Source: Bubalus kerabau (taxonomy: Eukaryota > Chordata > Mammalia > Artiodactyla > Bovidae). From it: DNA of 64,000 bases. Position numbers and translations under genes: made by a program. Below are positions 32,861-42,631 of this stretch, piece by piece; position 1 is the stretch's first letter, and the number at the start of each line of letters is the position of its first letter. The notes beneath the pieces were generated by a model that saw only the letters and a program-made list of their open reading frames with translations, made no database searches and was not told the origin of the DNA. The stretch lies in assembly GCF_029407905.1 (NCBI RefSeq), contig NC_073641.1, positions 18,521,001 to 18,585,000 on the forward strand. The letters are read 5' to 3'.

Positions 32861-32875
32861 AAAAACAGGTTATTC

Positions 32876-33332
32876 TGAACCATGCTCATATGAAGGAAAT
32901 GGAGACAAAAAGGAAAGACAAAAATCCCTTTCCCACATGTAGAACATCATCATAACTGTCCACAGCTAGGAAAGAAGAAAAAGAAAGTTACCCAGAGAAA
33001 TCAAGAAATCAGCTGGCCCTAATAACCTTCACTTTTATCTGAGACACGGGTTCTGGGAGATCTTTCCTATCCTCTCTTTGAGAACACCTAGCGTCTCAAG
33101 GCCTGTTGTCCTTAAGCACTGAAGGATCCTGATTTTTCTAGATGTTTGACAACTCGGTCCCTCCCCTGTATTCAGCATTAAAATGCTTGAGAGAGAACCA
33201 TGATTACAAGACATCTTCATATCGCTTGAGGAAGGGCAAACACTGTAAACTGAGGGTTCTCAAAGCATGGTCCAGACACACTGGGCCTGGGTCCCTGAGG
33301 CCCTGTCAGATGGTCCATAAGTTTGGCATTGT
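32876..33332. other. No gene recognised
   Basis: Nothing identified. Confidence 0.4.
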
Positions 33333-33344
33333 TTTCATGATAAT

Positions 33345-33904
33345 GGTGGTGTTGGTGATGGTGGTTTACTGGCTAAGTCATGTCTGACTTTGTGTGACCC
33401 CAAGGACCACACCCCTCCAGATTCCTCTATCTGCGGGATTTCCCAGGCAAGAATACTGAAGTGGGTTGCCATGCCCTCCTCCAGGGGATCTTCCTGACCC
33501 ATGGATAGAACCCACACCTGCTCTAGATTTCTCTATCTGCGGGATTTCCCAGGCCAGAGTACTGAAGTGGGTTGCCATGCCCTCCTCCAGGGGATCTTCC
33601 TGACCCATGGATAGAACCCACACCTGCTCTAGAGTCCTCTATCAAGGGGATTTCCCAGGCAAGAGTACTGAAGTGGGTTGCCATGCCCTCCTCCAGGGGA
33701 TCTTCCTGACCCATGGATAGAACCCACACCTGCTCTAGAGTCCTCTATCTAGGGGATTTCCCAGGCAAGAGTACTGAAGTGGGTTGCCATGCCCTCCTCC
33801 AGGGGATCTTCCTGACCCATGGATAGAACCCACACCTGCTCTATTGCAAGCAATCTCCTGCGTTGCAGGCAGATTCTTTACCACTGAGCCACCAGGGAAA
33901 CCCC
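33345..33904 (-). mobile_element. Bov-tA SINE with internal tandem expansion
   Basis: A reverse Bov-tA (tail-side GGTGGTGTTGGTGATGGTGG, body CTAAGTCATGTCTGACTTTG, head-side TTTACCACTGAGCCACCAGG) whose middle is present four times. A 12-bp TSD TTTCATGATAAT lies at 33333-33344 and 33905-33916, so the 560 bp are one insertion. Subtracting three extra 106-bp units leaves about 242 bp, the size of an ordinary Bov-tA with tail. Confidence 0.93.
33419..33842. repeat. Four 106-bp tandem units (minisatellite in SINE)
   Basis: Units at 33419-33524, 33525-33630, 33631-33736 and 33737-33842, each exactly 106 bp. Each runs from AGA(T/G)T(T/C)CTCTATC through GGGATTTCCCAGGC and CTCCAGGGGATCTTCCTGAC to CACACCTGCTCT. 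Units 3 and 4 differ at about two positions, and units 1 and 2 carry a few more changes. The period is not a multiple of three, so no coding role. High unit identity implies recent expansion and likely copy-number variation. Confidence 0.95.
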
Positions 33905-33916
33905 TTTCATGATAAT

Positions 33917-34382
33917 ACTAAGATATATTTTGCCTTTTTCATTATTTTTTATGTTTGCAAAAGCAACATAAAACTGATGGCATTTAACACAAACCAAGGC
34001 AGGGCACCAAACTGTACTAGTGGGCCTTTTATTCTTCACCAGCATGCACTCCGTTTTGTTTTTTTCACAATGTCAGTTCCACTTAAAAATCTCCTTGATG
34101 AATCAGTTAAAAATAGCAATTTTATTAAATCTCAACCCATCTTTTTAATAAGCTTTGCATCAAAATAGGGCACATGAAGCACTTCTATCCTAAGGTAGCC
34201 TCAAGGAAAAGTACTTGTATGATTGAGTTTCAAGCTGAACTAGCTGCTTTCTTCAGGAACACCACCTTTACTTAAAAGAATGAGAGAGAAACTGGTTGGT
34301 GGACATTTCTCAACAACAAATCCAGTGAGCCTGTCACTCCAAGGAAAACTGACAGTATTTGTTATTAACAGTAAACATTTGA
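33917..34382. other. No gene recognised
   Basis: A 101-codon frame spans 33863-34168 but starts in the SINE and shows no domain. Nothing else identified. Confidence 0.4.
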
Positions 34383-34519
34383 GGGACTTCCCTAGCGGTC
34401 CAGGGGTTAAGACTCCGCACTTGGCTGCACAGGGCGCAGATTCCATCCTAGGTCTGAGGACTAAGATCCTGAATGCTGTGTGGTGCAGTCAAAAAGAAAA
34501 AAAGAAGAAAGAAAGAAAA
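34383..34519 (+). mobile_element. CHR-1-type tRNA-derived SINE
   Basis: Head GGGACTTCCCTAGCGGTCCAGG, TTAAGACTCCGCACTTGGC, 'TTCCATCCTAGGTC', 'GGTGCAGTCAAAAAGAAAAAAAG' tail. Compact CHR-type SINE, near full length with an A/G-rich tail. Confidence 0.88.
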
Positions 34520-35755
34520 TTGACCTCTCAAGCAAACATTGGAATTTTGGGAAACTTCTACCCACTACTATGACCTTGACAAATTTCAAATGTATAAAGA
34601 TTTTTCTGAGGAGATGGACAGTGACATAAACAATAGTGTTTTTAAAAATATTGTATAACAATATGTGTCAACATTTGGAAGAGCTGTGTAACTTAAGTGA
34701 CCCAATATTTTCCAAATGATCCATGCATGATGCTGCAGAATCATGTATGGATAAAAGAACCATTCAAGGTACAAGATGGACCAATCAATTTTGAGTTACA
34801 GAGAAAAAAACTCATTGACATGTTCTCAGATTCTACACCACAAGCAAACTTTAAGAAATGATGTCTTGACAGCTGACGGGAGTCCCATCTCCAGAACCTG
34901 CTTTGGCTTCCAGAACACAGGCGGGGGTGGGGGATTATCAAGTCCACACTAATGGGAGCTGGCTCCCCTCAGGACCCACCAGGGCTTCAGATTTTGGATG
35001 TCGTGGGGTTCCATTCACTCTGACAGGAGCCCAGTCTCTTCAGGACCTGCCAGGAAGTGCTGCTGCTGAAAGAGAAGGTGAAGAAGAGTGGGGAGGAGGT
35101 GCCTGTGTGTGGTTGACTGGTGAGGAGTGTCTGTTTTCAGAGGACCAGGAGAGGAAGGACTTGGTGTGGAGAACTTGGAAACAGATGTCTAACAAAGGTG
35201 AGTGAAAAGCTGAAGTTCAGCGCAAAAAGCAACTCTGAGCACAGCTAAGAGACGATTAGAAAATGAAGGAAGAGGAGAGAGATTCAAGAGGCTGATATGC
35301 AGGAGAAGAAAGAACCAATTCAGGATGACTCTGACCTGGATTGCAAACAGTGAGAGACAGAGGCCCTGCTAAAAAGTATGGAATCTGTCTGGAGCCCCCT
35401 CTGATCCAAATCCCTGCATCTGTATCCTCGAAATCAGTGATCATTCCCAGTGAAGCTGGAAGCCTAGACTCAGGAGATTTGGGACCATTAACACAAGAAG
35501 ACTGCATAAGCTAGGCCTGTCGAAGTTTACCCAAGCAGATTTCCTGCCCAGGGAGGTAGTGTCCTACTCCAAGGAGACCCAGACGCCTCTGGTCACACAT
35601 CAGTCCGCAGGCCTTCGGACCCAGACTGGGACTGATGCCGTTGGCTCCTCTCGTTCTCCGGCATCCAGGTTTGGAGAGGAATCACACCACCAGCTTCCCT
35701 GGGCCTCAAGCTTGCAGACACTAGGCAGCTCTGGGACTTCTCAGTTTCCATCATC
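34520..35755. other. Unassigned; open frame with a splice-donor-like site
   Basis: Holds an open frame at 34903-35205 ending at AAAG|GTGAGT (donor-like, 35197/35198) and a somewhat CpG-rich patch at 35560-35700. The end (CAGACTGGGACTGATGCCG..CAGCTTGCAGACAC..GGGACTTCTCAGTTTCCATCATCAT) resembles the 3' part of an old LTR-like mammalian repeat. Confidence 0.3.
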
Positions 35756-36365
35756 ATAGTACATCACGTGAAATACTGGACTGGATGAAACCCAAGCTGG
35801 AATAAAGATTGCCAAGAGAAATATCAATAAGCTCAGATATGCTGATGACACCACCCTCATGGCAGAAAACAAACAGGAACTAAAGAGACTCTAAATGAAG
35901 GTAAAAGAGGAAGAGTGAAAATTTAAAACTCAACATTCAAAAAACTAAGGTCATGGCAACTGGTCCCATCACTTCATGGTCAATAGATGGGGAAACAGTG
36001 GAAAGAGTGATAGACTTTATTTTCTTGAGCTCCAAAACCACCGTGGACAGTGACTGAAGCCATGAAATTGAAAGACATTTGCTCATTGGAAGAAAAGCCA
36101 TGACAAACCTAGACAGCATATTAAAAGGCAGAGACATTACTCTGCCTACAAAAGCCTGTATAGTCAAAGCTATGGTATTTCTGGGAGTTATGTATGGATG
36201 TGAGAGCTGGACAATGAAAATGGCTGAGCACCAAAGAACTGATGCCTTTGAACTGTGGTGCTGGAGTAGACTCTTGAGAGTCCCTTGGACAGCAAGGAGA
36301 TCAAACTAGTCAATCCTAAAGGAAAGCAACCCCGAATATTCATTGGAAGGACTGAAAGCTATGGA
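35756..36365 (+). mobile_element. BovB LINE fragment, older copy (5' part of a pair)
   Basis: Starts at TAGTACATCACGTGAAATAC and runs from just before the YADD box (AGATATGCTGATGACACC, 35834-35851) through ATGGCAACTGGTCCCATC, GTCAATAGATGGGGAAACAG and GAACTGTGGTGCTGG to AATATTCATTGGAAGGACTGA, where BovB homology stops. Frame broken by stops (for example TAA after AAGAGACTC near 35893) and indels. It keeps TGC where two other copies have TGA. Confidence 0.9.
36079..36309 (+). pseudogene. BovB coding remnant
   Basis: Seventy-six open codons from LIGRKAMTNLDSILKGRDITLPTKA through MVFLGVMYGCESWTMKMAE to FELWCWSRLLRVPWTARRSN. Part of the reverse transcriptase-protein C-terminal half. The neighbouring frame is interrupted on both sides. 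Confidence 0.85.
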
Positions 36366-36909
36366 AATAGCAAAGTATTTCCCAGCCTCAGAAATTCTGA
36401 CTGAACTGGTCTAAGGTGAGGCCTATGGGACTCTGTTCAAATATGCACAAAACTGACAGCCACTGGGCTCCCGTTGAAAAGCCTAAGGGTAATCCCAGAG
36501 GGAACTTGGACTTGATTCATGACAAGATGTTTGTTTCCTTGGGGCTGGCAAAAATCCTAGTCAGCACTTGCCCAGGAAGACATTGCTCTAGGCACTTATT
36601 CACTCTTAGAATTTTAGAGTCAGCCTCAAAGTTCTTGTGAGCAAATACCGCCTCCCACTGAGGGTGGCAGGCTGAGGGAGGGGGGGATCCAGCTTGCTCT
36701 TTGTTTCTGTTATGCTTGTCTTGGGACCTTTCATGCTTAAAATTTATGGTCCAACCTTTACCTATAATTTATTTCAGTGGTACCTATTATTACTGATTCC
36801 AGACAGTCTACCAACACCAACTGGTTAAACTCTAAACATTCAAGCAAAAAAGAAAGCACCTTCTATGCCCCTCTCTCAAGTGAGAACTAGGTTGCATAAA
36901 AACAGTGTA
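36366..36909. other. Mostly unassigned; possible MER5 trace
   Basis: AATTCTGACTGAACTGGTCTAAGGTGAGGCCTATGG (36388-36423) resembles the centre of MER5. The rest shows nothing identifiable. Confidence 0.3.
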
Positions 36910-36925
36910 AAGAATCTCCAATTTT

Positions 36926-37110
36926 TTTAATGGCTTTTAAAATTAATATTCTATTTATTTGGCTGCAGCAGGTCTTAGTGTGCAGGCTCAATGTGCGTGG
37001 GTTCAGCTGCCCCTCAGCATGTGGGATCTTAGTTCCCCAACCAAGAATCGAGCCTGCATCCCCTGCTTTGGAAGGCGGATTCCCAACCACTGAACCACAT
37101 GGGAAGTCCC
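36926..37110 (-). mobile_element. CHR-type SINE, minus strand
   Basis: Reverse CHR SINE: TTGGCTGCAGCAGGTCTTAG tail side, CCAACCAAGAATCGAGCC, and head side 'CCCAACCACTGAACCACATGGGAAGTCC'. The 16-bp TSD (AAGAATCTCCAATTTT at 36910-36925, AAGTATCTCCAATTTT at 37111-37126) has one mismatch. Confidence 0.9.
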
Positions 37111-37126
37111 AAGTATCTCCAATTTT

Positions 37127-37471
37127 ATTCTCTAGGCTTGTGTACAGATCTCCAAGCCAGAGGGTGAGGGAGAAGGAGGCAAGGGGTAGGGATGGGGGGA
37201 GGTCAGGGACAGCTGAAAGAACAAGAGCCTATTAGGTGAAGAGATTTCAGACAGCCACATTCTATAGTTTATGCCACCAGAGCCCTGGCTGGACCACCAG
37301 CATCTGGGCAAGAAGTGAGGGATTCCAGTCAAGGGAATGTCCTGGCTTCTTGCAGACTTTCCTTGAGGGACTCCAGTTACAGGAAAATAGCCGGTGGTAC
37401 TGACACGTGGTAGTGCTTCTCATGTGTGCTGCCGCCTTCTGGAGAAGGCATTTATTTATCACCACATCACT
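37127..37471. other. No gene recognised
   Basis: Polypurine stretch at 37160-37220. Nothing else. Confidence 0.4.
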
Positions 37472-37490
37472 TCTCAGTAGAGGGTGTATC

Positions 37491-37693
37491 TATGTTAGTC
37501 ATTCAGTTGTGTCCAACTCTTTGCGACCCCATGCACTATAGCCCACCAGGCTCCTCTGTCCATGGAATTCTGTAGGCAAGAATACTGGAGTGGTTTGCCA
37601 TTTCCTTCTCCAGGGAATCTTCCCAACCCAAGAATCAAACCCAGTTTTCCTGCATTGGAGGCAGACTCTTTACAGTCTAAGCCACCAGGGAAG
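37491..37693 (-). mobile_element. Bov-tA SINE, minus strand, nest base
   Basis: Reverse Bov-tA: TAGTCATTCAGTTGTGTCC..GTCTAAGCCACCAGGGAAG. Its left TSD (CTCAGTAGAGGGTGTATC, 37473-37490) reappears on the right, but there it is interrupted by the BOV-A2 at 37703-37855. Confidence 0.92.
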
Positions 37694-37702
37694 TCTCAGT
37701 AG

Positions 37703-37855
37703 CTGCTGCTGCTGCTGCTAAGTCACTTCAGTCATGTCCGACTCTGTGCAACCCCATAGACGGCCTCCTACCAGGCTCCTCTGTCCCTGGGATTCTCCAG
37801 GCAAGAACACTGGAGTGGGTTGCCATTTCCTTCTCCAATGCATGAAAGTGAAAAG
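37703..37855 (-). mobile_element. BOV-A2 monomer inserted in the Bov-tA TSD
   Basis: Reverse BOV-A2 single monomer with six CTG units at the tail. Flanked by TCTCAGTAG (37694-37702) and TCCCAGTAG (37856-37864). The right copy continues AGGGTATATC, restoring the Bov-tA target site. It is therefore younger than the Bov-tA. Confidence 0.92.
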
Positions 37856-37874
37856 TCCCAGTAGAGGGTATATC

Positions 37875-38577
37875 ATAACCCAACTTACAGATGAAGACAC
37901 TGAGCCTCTGAGAGGCAAGTTTCTCAACTCCAAACAAGGTCAAGCTCAAATCCATGTCTTCAGTGTCTTTTTCAGAACTCCACTCATGACTAAGATGATG
38001 CTTCTCTCTCAAAAGCACAAACCTCATCCACAGCAGGATCACAGTAAAAGTACATCTAAATGGCTGCTCTGAAATCACAGATTAGAAAGCTGGCCCAGCA
38101 CCCTTGGCTAGATTTCCAGGGTCTGGCTGAGTCCTCTGAGCAGCAGACAGCCTAGCTAACCCAACAGAGCTTTAATGAACTTGCTTCCTACCTCAGTGGA
38201 AAATATTCATTGTTTGTTCTCGGTCAATAGAGACTTGCTGCATGGGCTTCTTTCTCCTCCAGACCCACCTTAAATCTCTTACCATCAGAATCAAATACCA
38301 GCTGGGTCTGGCAGCACCTAGGCCCCTCTTTCACCAGTTTATCCTTTTTATCTCCCTCAACCGGCCTGCAGCAGTGCTCTGCTTCTGAAGATAACAGGGA
38401 GAGGTCTGGGCATGCTGTCCCATCTCGGCAGAGATGGGGACTGCACCCAGCTCTCTCCACACCGCCCCTCAGATGTCAGGCTGAGAGTTGAGAAGGCCCC
38501 GGCAGGGTCAGCCAGGCCCACAGAGCTTTCACAGAAGTCAGAGTCCGTCACAAGCACTCAGCGACGTTGACGGGGAA
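37875..38577. other. No gene recognised
   Basis: Short frames only. Confidence 0.4.
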
Positions 38578-38985
38578 GAGTCAAGGAAGAAAGTGTCATC
38601 CTGAGTGACGTTAGCTAGACAGAGAAGGAGAAGTACGACATATGACACATATGACCCAGATGAACTAATGCACAAAACAGAAACAGGTGCCCAGGCTTCG
38701 AGAACGAGCTTGCAGTTGCCAGAGGGGGAAGGTTGAGGGGAAGGAATACTTAGGCAGTTTGAGAGGGACACGTACACACTGTTATATTTACAGTAGATAT
38801 CTAAAAAGGACGTACTGCGCAGCACAGGGAACTCTGCTCAATGTTACGTGGCAGCCGGGAAGGGGAGGGAATTGGGGGGAGAATACATACATATATATAT
38901 ATGGCTGAGTCCCTTTGCTGTTCGCCTGAAATGACCACAGCATCGTTTGTTCATTGGCTATATCCCAGTACAAAATTAAAAGTTT
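38578..38985 (+). mobile_element. L1 3' part, plus strand (older)
   Basis: Phrases follow the L1 ORF2 end and 3' UTR: AGTGACGTTAGCTAGACAGAGAAGGAG, 'GCAGTTGCCAGAGGGGGAAGG', 'GCGCAGCACAGGGAACTCTGCTCAATGTTACG', 'GAATTGGGGGGAGAATACATACATATATATATATGGCTGAG' and 'AGTACAAAATTAAAAGTTTAAAA'. Confidence 0.85.
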
Positions 38986-38999
38986 AAAACTGAAAGAAG

Positions 39000-39102
39000 G
39001 ATGGGGAACACATGTATACCTGTGGCAGATTCATTTTGATATATGGCAAAACCAATACAATATTGTAAAGTTAAAAAATAAAATTAAATTAAATTAAAAA
39101 AA
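39000..39102 (+). mobile_element. L1 3' end, 103 bp, inserted in L1 tail
   Basis: GATGGGGAACACATGTATACC..TTCATTTTGATATATGGC..AATACAATATTGTAAAG plus an A/T tail. A perfect 14-bp TSD AAAACTGAAAGAAG lies at 38986-38999 and 39103-39116. Extreme 5' truncation. Confidence 0.93.
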
Positions 39103-39116
39103 AAAACTGAAAGAAG

Positions 39117-39464
39117 TAGAAGACACCATCATATCACTGCCGATGCCGGCGCCTCCACAAGTTTATAATCAGATGGGGCAGGAGGGAGGGCTGAGACCAG
39201 TAGTTCAGGGCCCTCGCTGGGCCTCACCATCCCTGGGCCCCAGCCTGAGAGGCTGATCCGGCTTGTCCAGGATGGAACTCAGCCGGCAGTGTTTGACATT
39301 AGAAACACGAGTGGTTCTAACATGAAGCCAAGCTTCAGATCCACAGAGCCAGACAGATGCAAGCACATCAAGAACAGGATATGCTCTTACTAGAAGGTGC
39401 CACTGCACTGCTGCGTCAAGAGAGGGCACTAAACCGGTTAGAGGTGTGGGATTTAGATGGCAGG
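39117..39464. other. No gene recognised
   Basis: Nothing identified. Confidence 0.4.
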
Positions 39465-39476
39465 AGAGCTGTTGAG

Positions 39477-39699
39477 AGCTTCCCTGGTGGCTCAGACGGT
39501 CAAGAATCCGCCTGCAATGAGGGAGACCAGGGTTCGATCCCCAGGTTGGGAAGATCCACTGGAGAAGGGAAAGGCTACCCACTCCAGTATTCTGGCCTGG
39601 AGAATTCCATGGACAGAGGAGCCTGGCAGTCTACAGTCCATGGGGTCGCAAAGCATCAGACACGACTGAACAACTTTCACTTTCTATTTCACTTTTTCT
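39477..39699 (+). mobile_element. Bov-tA SINE, full length, young
   Basis: GCTTCCCTGGTGGCTCAGACGG head with intact A and B boxes, GAAGATCCACTGGAGAAGGG body, TTTCACTTTCTATTTCACTTTTTCT tail. A perfect 12-bp TSD AGAGCTGTTGAG lies at 39465-39476 and 39700-39711. Confidence 0.96.
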
Positions 39700-39711
39700 A
39701 GAGCTGTTGAG

Positions 39712-40539
39712 AAGCCAGCCAGCAAAACTTGGAGAAAGGGAGCTGAGGGTGTCCTGAAGGAGGAAACGTCCCACACAAGTCTCGGCCATGGGAGGAAGTT
39801 GTGTAGTGTGGGCAGAAAAGACACACCCCTGAGCACATGAGGCTCACGGTAGCCCTGAAACTGCTTATCTAGAGCTGTTGTACACGGATTTAAGATGCAG
39901 TTGTGAGCTATCTATTCCAAAATGAGTCCTTTTGACCACTGTTTTACTGAGCTACGGTTTTTTAGAGTAGCAGCCATGGTAACCATCTCTAAATTGTTCA
40001 GATTACAGTCAGCGGAGGAGATGTTTTTCCACCCTCTTTCTCACACTTTGATCCTAACTTTTGAGGTATGACAGCTCGGTTTTTGTTTGGAACTCGGCAA
40101 AAGTCTCAGGTGCCTTCTCCTGTGGCTTTGGCTGGAAGCTCAGAGTGGGCTCCTGGTAAACTAGGCTGAGTGGTGTATAGCTGGAACATTACAGGCAGAA
40201 GGTACCAGCAGGCTTCATAGCCGCTAGGCCTCTTTCCCTCATCTCAGTTACTAGGTTCTATCACACTGGTGATAAAACTCAGGGAAATGCTTTCCTGGGA
40301 AAAGAAGAAAAGAGAGGGGATTTCTCCTAAGGGCCTAGGGTAGAGCTGGTCAAGTCACTCGCTAGACTCTTCCAGGCCAGGAACATCTCCAGATCCATCC
40401 GTGCACCATGCCCAGCCATGCAGAGAGGACAGAGAAACTGTGATTATCCTGAGGGAGAATGAACAAGGGGCTCTGTCCCAGAGAGCAGGAACAGTTCGGC
40501 CTCTCTGCAGCTAAAGGAAAACTCTGCTTATGATGTGAA
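39712..40539. other. No gene recognised
   Basis: Nothing identified. Confidence 0.4.
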
Positions 40540-40742
40540 GTGCTCAGTCGTCTCCAAGTCTTTGGTACCCCATGGACTATATAGCCCACCAGGCTCCTCT
40601 GCCCACGGGATTCCCCAGGCAGAAATGCTGGAGTGGGTGGTCATTTACTCCTCTAGGGGATCTGCCCAATCCAGGGGCTGAACTTTCCTATGTCTCCTGC
40701 ATTGCAGACAGATTCTTTACTCGCTGACCATTGGGGAAGCCC
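40540..40742 (-). mobile_element. Bov-tA SINE, minus strand
   Basis: Reverse Bov-tA: TGCTCAGTCGTCTCCAAGTC, CCCACCAGGCTCCTCTGCCC, 'CTAGGGGATCTGCCC', head side 'GATTCTTTACTCGCTGACCATTGGGGAAGC'. Diverged, with no clear TSD. Confidence 0.9.
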
Positions 40743-40995
40743 CCACCTATGAAAACGGAACCTGATAAAGGTCCTGGGACCTAACACCCTGCCCCCCACT
40801 TTACAATGCTCCTCCTGGTGGGGGGAGAGGTTGGGATGGAGGTCACAACCTGAGAAACCCAGGATTTGCTCTTGGGCACAAGGCTGCTGACTGGCTTCCT
40901 CAGGCCTCCCCCTTAAGTTGTTCAGAGGAGCAGTTCTAAAGCTCCTGTCTGGCATCTTTTTCTCAACGAGAAAATAACCTTGAGGCAATAATTCC

Positions 40996-41277
40996 CAACC
41001 CTGAATATTCATTGGAAGGACTGATGCTGAAGCTGAAGTTCCAATACTTTGGCCACCAGATTCAAAGAGCCAACTCATTGGAAAAGACCCTGATGCTGAG
41101 AAAGATTGAAGGCAGGAGGAGAAGGGGACGACAGAGGATGAGAGGGTTAGATGGCATCACTGACTCAATGGACATGAGTCTGAGCAAACTCCAGGAGTTG
41201 GTGATGGACAAGGAAGCCTGGTGTGCTGCAGTACATGGGTCACAAAGAGTTGGACACGACTGAGTGACTGAACAACA
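40996..41277 (+). mobile_element. BovB 3' end (3' part of a pair)
   Basis: Begins with the same 29-bp stretch (one mismatch) at which the BovB at 35756-36365 stops, then continues in consensus order to the 3' end (GACTGAGTGACTGAACAACAAC). The frame 41012-41263 reads MEGLMLKLKFQYFGH, RRRRGRQRMRGLDGITDSMD, ELVMDKEAWCAAVHG. An older copy, similar in divergence to the 35.8 kb piece. Confidence 0.9.
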
Positions 41278-41339
41278 ACCACTTTCCAACATCAGGTTTT
41301 CAAGTTAGTCTATGGTTGTCCAAAGCTTCTCAACTTTTT

Positions 41340-41490
41340 ATTTCTACCTCTGTCTCCCCCAGTAGGCTGCAAATACTGTGAGGAGCGAGAGCAGTTTTCT
41401 TTTTTTCTTTTTCTATTTTTATGTATCCTTACTGCCTAGTGTATGGGCCCTAACATTAAAAAAATTAAAAAAAAAACTTAATAAATGTGG
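41340..41490 (+). mobile_element. L2 3' end
   Basis: TACCTCTGTCTCCCCCAGTAGGCTGCAAATACTGTGAGGAGCGAG..TTATGTATCC..ACTGCCTAGTGTATGGGCCC..CTTAATAAATGTGG follows the L2 3' terminus. Confidence 0.65.
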
Positions 41491-42486
41491 AACACAAACA
41501 TAAATGAATGCTTTTGTCTGCAGCGTCCCAAGTTCCGAAGTTACCCATCCAGCTTACTTCTTCAGTCTCTGAATACCCCTCTCCTTCCAGCCTCTGCAAC
41601 ACTGCAACCTAGGACCTACTTTCTCAGCCTCTCACTAAATACCAGTCAGAACTTGGTCCTATGGCTTAACCCCAGATATTAGTGAAGTCCTATAGGGAAA
41701 TTTGCTCCTGGTCCTAAACATGAAATTGTACAAAATATTGGTCACTGAATTGTTTTCAAGACAAATGCACATTTAAAATATATAATAAAATCATGGCCTT
41801 GATTTGTGTAGTTCAGTACTTTGAACGCTTTAGAGATGAGAGTCTATAAAAATTTCACAAGCAGTCTCCTTCAAAGAAGTGAGAGACTGTCCCATGACGG
41901 ATGACTCTGAGATGCTGAAGTAATTCTCTGAAATTTTTCTGAAGTTTTTCCATGAGCCTCAAAACCAGTAAAACCTCATTTTCTCTTTGCATGAAACAGA
42001 AGACTCTTACCACCAAAAGGGCTGTAGTCATTTCATAATTAGAAATACATAACCTGCTAGTCTTTATTGAACACCTATTATGCACATGTGATATTTATCC
42101 ATACCCACAATTCATCACTGTGCTTATATTATCTTCCAGACAAAACTAAATTCTTTGGGAATACCTGAGTTTTTCTCATAGTTCTTTCTGATGCTCCAAA
42201 GCTCAAGGCTAGCCCTGAATAGTCATACAATGCAAACTGATGACTTCTGAGTCGTCCCTGTGTCTTAGAATAAAAGAGGACCTAATTTCTCGAATGATAA
42301 TTTACCCACAAAATAGCAAAATCAGAGGATATTAATCACATATACTTGCATGTGTCATTAAAACATCTCTGTGAAGTCAGGTTTACCATAAGCAGTCAAA
42401 TTATACAAAATCTTTAAAAATTAAATCAGGAAAAGCAGAACAATGCCAGACTCCTATTAGTTAAATTTCAAATTAGTAATCATTCA
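41491..42486. other. No gene recognised
   Basis: AT-rich, no repeat identified. Confidence 0.4.
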
Positions 42487-42545
42487 CTGCTGCTGCTGCT
42501 GCTAAGTCGCTTCAGTCGTGTCTGACTCTGTGCGACCCCATGGAC
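42487..42545 (-). mobile_element. BOV-A2 tail fragment, 59 bp
   Basis: CTGCTGCTGCTGCTAAGTCG to GCGACCCCATGGAC, the 3' end of a reverse BOV-A2 only. Confidence 0.85.
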
Positions 42546-42631
42546 CAAATGCCAGGGACACAGCTCACAGCCTAGAGTGGGAGACACAAAAAATAATAAT
42601 TTTATAACAATGTAGCAAGGACTATTAAACA

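Noticed and set aside
33419..33842. Regularly repeated units, CRISPR-like at first glance
   Set aside because: Units are head-to-tail copies without unique spacers, inside a SINE in a mammalian genome.
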